64,000 nucleotides of DNA from Prauserella cavernicola (GTDB taxonomy: Bacteria; Actinomycetota; Actinomycetes; Mycobacteriales; Pseudonocardiaceae), in the NCBI RefSeq assembly GCF_016595675.1, contig NZ_JAENJH010000012.1, positions 160,954-224,953 on the forward strand, given 5' to 3'. The notes under the pieces were generated by a model that was not told the origin of the DNA, ran no database searches, and worked only from the letters and a program-made list of their open reading frames with translations. The translations under genes and the position numbers were made by a program. Below, piece after piece: positions 62,227 through 64,000 of this stretch; position 1 is the first letter of the stretch, and the number at the start of each line of letters is the position of its first letter.

Positions 62227-63570
62227 ATGGATCGCCAGCAGGAGTTCGTGCTGCGCACGCTGGAGGAACGCGACATCCGCTTCGTGCGGCTCTGGTTCAC
62301 CGACGTGCTGGGTTTTCTGAAGTCGGTCGCCGTGGCGCCCGCGGAGCTCGAGGGCGCCTTCAGCGAGGGCATCGGCTTCGACGGCTCCGCGATCGAGGGC
62401 TTCGCGCGCGTCTACGAGTCCGACATGGTCGCCAAACCGGACCCCTCGACGTTCCAGGTGCTGCCGTGGGAGACCCCGGAGGGCGGGCACTACTCGGCGC
62501 GGATGTTCTGCGACATCGCGATGCCCGACGGCTCGCCGTCGTGGGCGGACCCGCGCCACGTGCTGCGCAGGCAGCTGTCGAAGGCGGGCGAGGCCGGGTT
62601 CACGTGCTACGTCCACCCGGAGATCGAGTTCTTCCTGCTCGCCAACCTGCCCGACGACGGGCGGGAGCCCGAGCCCGCCGACAACGGCGGGTACTTCGAC
62701 CAGGCGAGCCACGCCACAGCGACCCATTTCCGCAGGCACGCCATCGAGGCACTCGAGGCGATGGGCATCTCGGTGGAGTTCAGCCACCACGAGGGCGCCC
62801 CCGGCCAGCAGGAGATCGACCTGCGCTACGCCGACGCGCTGACGATGGCCGACAACGTCATGACGTTCCGGTACGTGGTCAAGGAGGTCGCGCTGACGCA
62901 GGGCGTGCGCGCCACCTTCATGCCCAAACCGTTCACCGGTCAGCCGGGCTCGGGGATGCACACGCACATGTCGCTGTTCGAGGGCGACCAGAACGCCTTC
63001 TACAGCCCCGAGGACCCATACGAGCTGTCGGAGACGGGCAAGGCGTTCGTCGCGGGACTGCTGCACCACGCCAGGGAGATCTCCGCGGTCACCAACCAGT
63101 GGGTCAACTCCTACAAGCGATTGATCCGGGGAGGAGAGGCCCCGACCACGGTGTCGTGGGGGAGGGCCAACCGCTCCGCGCTGGTGCGGGTGCCGATGTA
63201 CTCGCCGGGCAAGGCGTCGTCGCGCCGGGTGGAACTGCGCACGCTCGACTCGGCGTGCAACCCCTACCTCGCGTACTCGGTGATCCTGGCCGCGGGACTG
63301 AAGGGCGTTGAAAAGGGATACGAGCTCCCGCCCGCCGCGGAGGACAACATCTGGACGTTGTCCGACTCCGAGCGCAAGGCCGCCGGCTACGCCGAGCTGC
63401 CTCAGAACCTCGGCGAGGCCCTCACGGAGATGGAGCAGTCCGAGCTCCTGCCGGAGGCGCTGGGCGAGCACGTCTTCGACTTTTTCCTCCGCAACAAGCG
63501 CGTCGAGTGGGACAACTACCGGAGCGCGGTGACTCCCTACGAGTTGCGCACGCTCCTGCCCGTGCTGTGA
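62227..63570 (+). CDS. glnA2: Type I glutamine synthetase, GSI-alpha-like (GlnA2-type)
   Basis: A 447-residue glutamine synthetase. The fold markers are EGIGFDGSAIEGFARVYESDM, YVHPEIEFFLL, the ATP-binding PKPFTGQPGSGMHTH, and RVELRTLDSACNPYLAYSVIL. Where GSI-beta enzymes have the adenylylation loop NLYDLP, this protein has NIWTLSDSERKA, so adenylylation is not expected. Length and motifs match mycobacterial GlnA2 (about 446 residues). It assimilates ammonia as glutamine. Confidence 0.93.
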   Translation: MDRQQEFVLRTLEERDIRFVRLWFTDVLGFLKSVAVAPAELEGAFSEGIGFDGSAIEGFARVYESDMVAKPDPSTFQVLPWETPEGGHYSARMFCDIAMPDGSPSWADPRHVLRRQLSKAGEAGFTCYVHPEIEFFLLANLPDDGREPEPADNGGYFDQASHATATHFRRHAIEALEAMGISVEFSHHEGAPGQQEIDLRYADALTMADNVMTFRYVVKEVALTQGVRATFMPKPFTGQPGSGMHTHMSLFEGDQNAFYSPEDPYELSETGKAFVAGLLHHAREISAVTNQWVNSYKRLIRGGEAPTTVSWGRANRSALVRVPMYSPGKASSRRVELRTLDSACNPYLAYSVILAAGLKGVEKGYELPPAAEDNIWTLSDSERKAAGYAELPQNLGEALTEMEQSELLPEALGEHVFDFFLRNKRVEWDNYRSAVTPYELRTLLPVL

Positions 63571-63681
63571 AAAAAAGGCCGATGACCTGGGGTTTTAGCA
63601 CTTAGGTACCCCCCTCGTTTCGGGGTGTTCCAGCACGTGTAATGTTCTCTTCGTCGCCAGGAGCGGCCGGGACGAAGCGGG

Positions 63682-63710
63682 TTGACACCGCCAAACGGAC
63701 CGGGTAGCGT
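63682..63710 (+). promoter_or_regulatory. rRNA operon promoter
   Basis: A consensus -35 TTGACA (63682-63687) is 17 bp from TAGCGT (63705-63710), which fits a sigma-A -10 of the TANNNT type. It lies about 220 bp upstream of 16S. It is the best promoter match in the window. Confidence 0.75.
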
Positions 63711-63813
63711 AACTGGTCGGCCCTGAAGCAGGACAACTTCCGAGTTAAGTCTTACGACATAAGTCATGAAGTTGGCTAATGCTTCGGGCTAAAAATCTGG
63801 AAATGCAACTTTG

Positions 63814-63840
63814 TGTTGTTTGAGAACTCAACAGTGTGTT
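63814..63840 (+). promoter_or_regulatory. boxA-like antitermination leader
   Basis: GTTGTTTGAGAACTCAAC followed by AGTGTGTT is the conserved actinobacterial pre-16S leader. It contains the perfect inverted repeat TTGAG-AA-CTCAA (63820-63831). It is related to the boxA element that recruits NusB/S10 for antitermination. Confidence 0.7.
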
Positions 63841-63893
63841 TGTGAGCTTGTAGTCTTTGAGTTTGGCTCGCCGTTTTTGGTGGGTTTGCTTGA

Positions 63894-63914
63894 GGCTATA
63901 TGTTGAATATAGCC
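63894..63914 (+). promoter_or_regulatory. 16S processing hairpin
   Basis: Perfect 8-bp arms GGCTATAT (63894-63901) and ATATAGCC (63907-63914) flank a 5-nt loop, ending 18 bases before the 16S start. A local stem of this type may guide RNase processing. Confidence 0.5.
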
Positions 63915-63932
63915 AGGTTTTTCTCTAATGCA

Positions 63933-64000
63933 TTGTTGGAGAGTTTGATCCTGGCTCAGGACGAACGCTGGCGGCGTGCTTAACACATGCAAGTCGAACG
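63933..64000 (+). rRNA. 16S ribosomal RNA, 5' end
   Basis: The conserved 16S start AGAGTTTGATCCTGGCTCAG lies at 63940-63959, equal to E. coli positions 8-27, so position 1 is about 63933. It is followed by GACGAACGCTGGCGGCGTGC and AACACATGCAAGTCGAACG. Only about 68 nt are in the window; the gene continues to the right. Confidence 0.97.

Larger units (their letters stand above)
63571..63932 (+). other. rRNA operon promoter and 16S leader region
   Basis: A 362-bp AT-richer region between glnA2 and 16S with no gene. It holds a probable -35/-10 promoter, a TAATGT box (63640-63645) that may be a second -10, a boxA-like sequence and a processing hairpin, each listed separately. A weak hairpin (ACCCC at 63608 and GGGGT at 63622) could end glnA2 transcription. 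Confidence 0.75.

Noticed and set aside
63537..63767. Antisense open frame over the glnA2 end and rRNA promoter
   Set aside because: It overlaps a clear promoter and leader, has no homology-like features and lacks a ribosome-binding site.

Overview
This is a high-GC actinobacterial chromosome segment. Its character fits the family Pseudonocardiaceae (a Saccharomonospora- or Amycolatopsis-like genus), but the genus cannot be fixed from the sequence alone. Supporting signs are frequent GTG and TTG starts, many ATGA/GTGA stop-start overlaps, several apparently leaderless promoters, an AdnB-type helicase-nuclease, a multi-protein GTPase 'conservon' with a P450, a second SecA (SecA2), an RNase HI-CobC fusion, and an actinobacterial 16S leader at the right edge.

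Layout. 1-3752: the 3' end of adnB, a K+ channel with an RCK domain and a small membrane protein. 3784-11880: a zinc metallopeptidase, then a tightly overlapping operon (large membrane protein, DUF4129, DUF4350, MoxR ATPase, DUF58), followed by SpoIIM-like and RDD genes. 11873-17444: an SDR, a catalytic/non-catalytic M16 peptidase pair, nudC and cobD, ended by a perfect long palindrome. 17535-19816 (minus): SURF1, a fructosamine-kinase homologue and a low-molecular-weight phosphatase; the last two overlap and look like a protein-deglycation pair. 19971-25262: a conservon (sensor kinase, roadblock, DUF742, GTPase, P450) plus a second, convergent P450. 25388-28456: Nif3-like protein, zinc-ribbon protein, RNase HI-CobC fusion and the RNase P RNA. 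28475-30845: an arsenic cluster (arsM divergent from arsR-aquaporin-arsC).

30937-41196: a SCO6745-like gene, a 500-nt regulatory gap, then a seven-gene type IV secretion-like locus (two small membrane proteins, VirB4-like ATPase, TrbL/VirB6-like protein, VirB8-like protein, NlpC/P60 wall hydrolase, Pro-rich protein) with no relaxase, coupling protein or integrase. 41205-41599 holds two opposed arrays of a degenerate 21-bp repeat. 41599-49451: a CooC/ParA-like ATPase, a stand-alone RNB nuclease, DUF4326, a metal-receptor-like protein, an aldehyde dehydrogenase, gabT and a PucR regulator. 49452-62198 is mostly housekeeping: prolyl aminopeptidase, panB, DinB, ogt, nadE, secA2, an exported lipoprotein peptidase, an LprG-like lipoprotein, a GlxA regulator and an MFS carrier. 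62227-64000: a type I glutamine synthetase, the rRNA promoter and leader, and the first bases of 16S rRNA.

The strongest candidates for new biology are the relaxase-less secretion locus with its operator-like dyad, the conservon P450 lacking the K-helix ExxR arginine, the opposed 21-bp repeat arrays, and a 13-bp motif (GTCC-NN-TGTGGAC) that recurs inside genes and forces rare codons.
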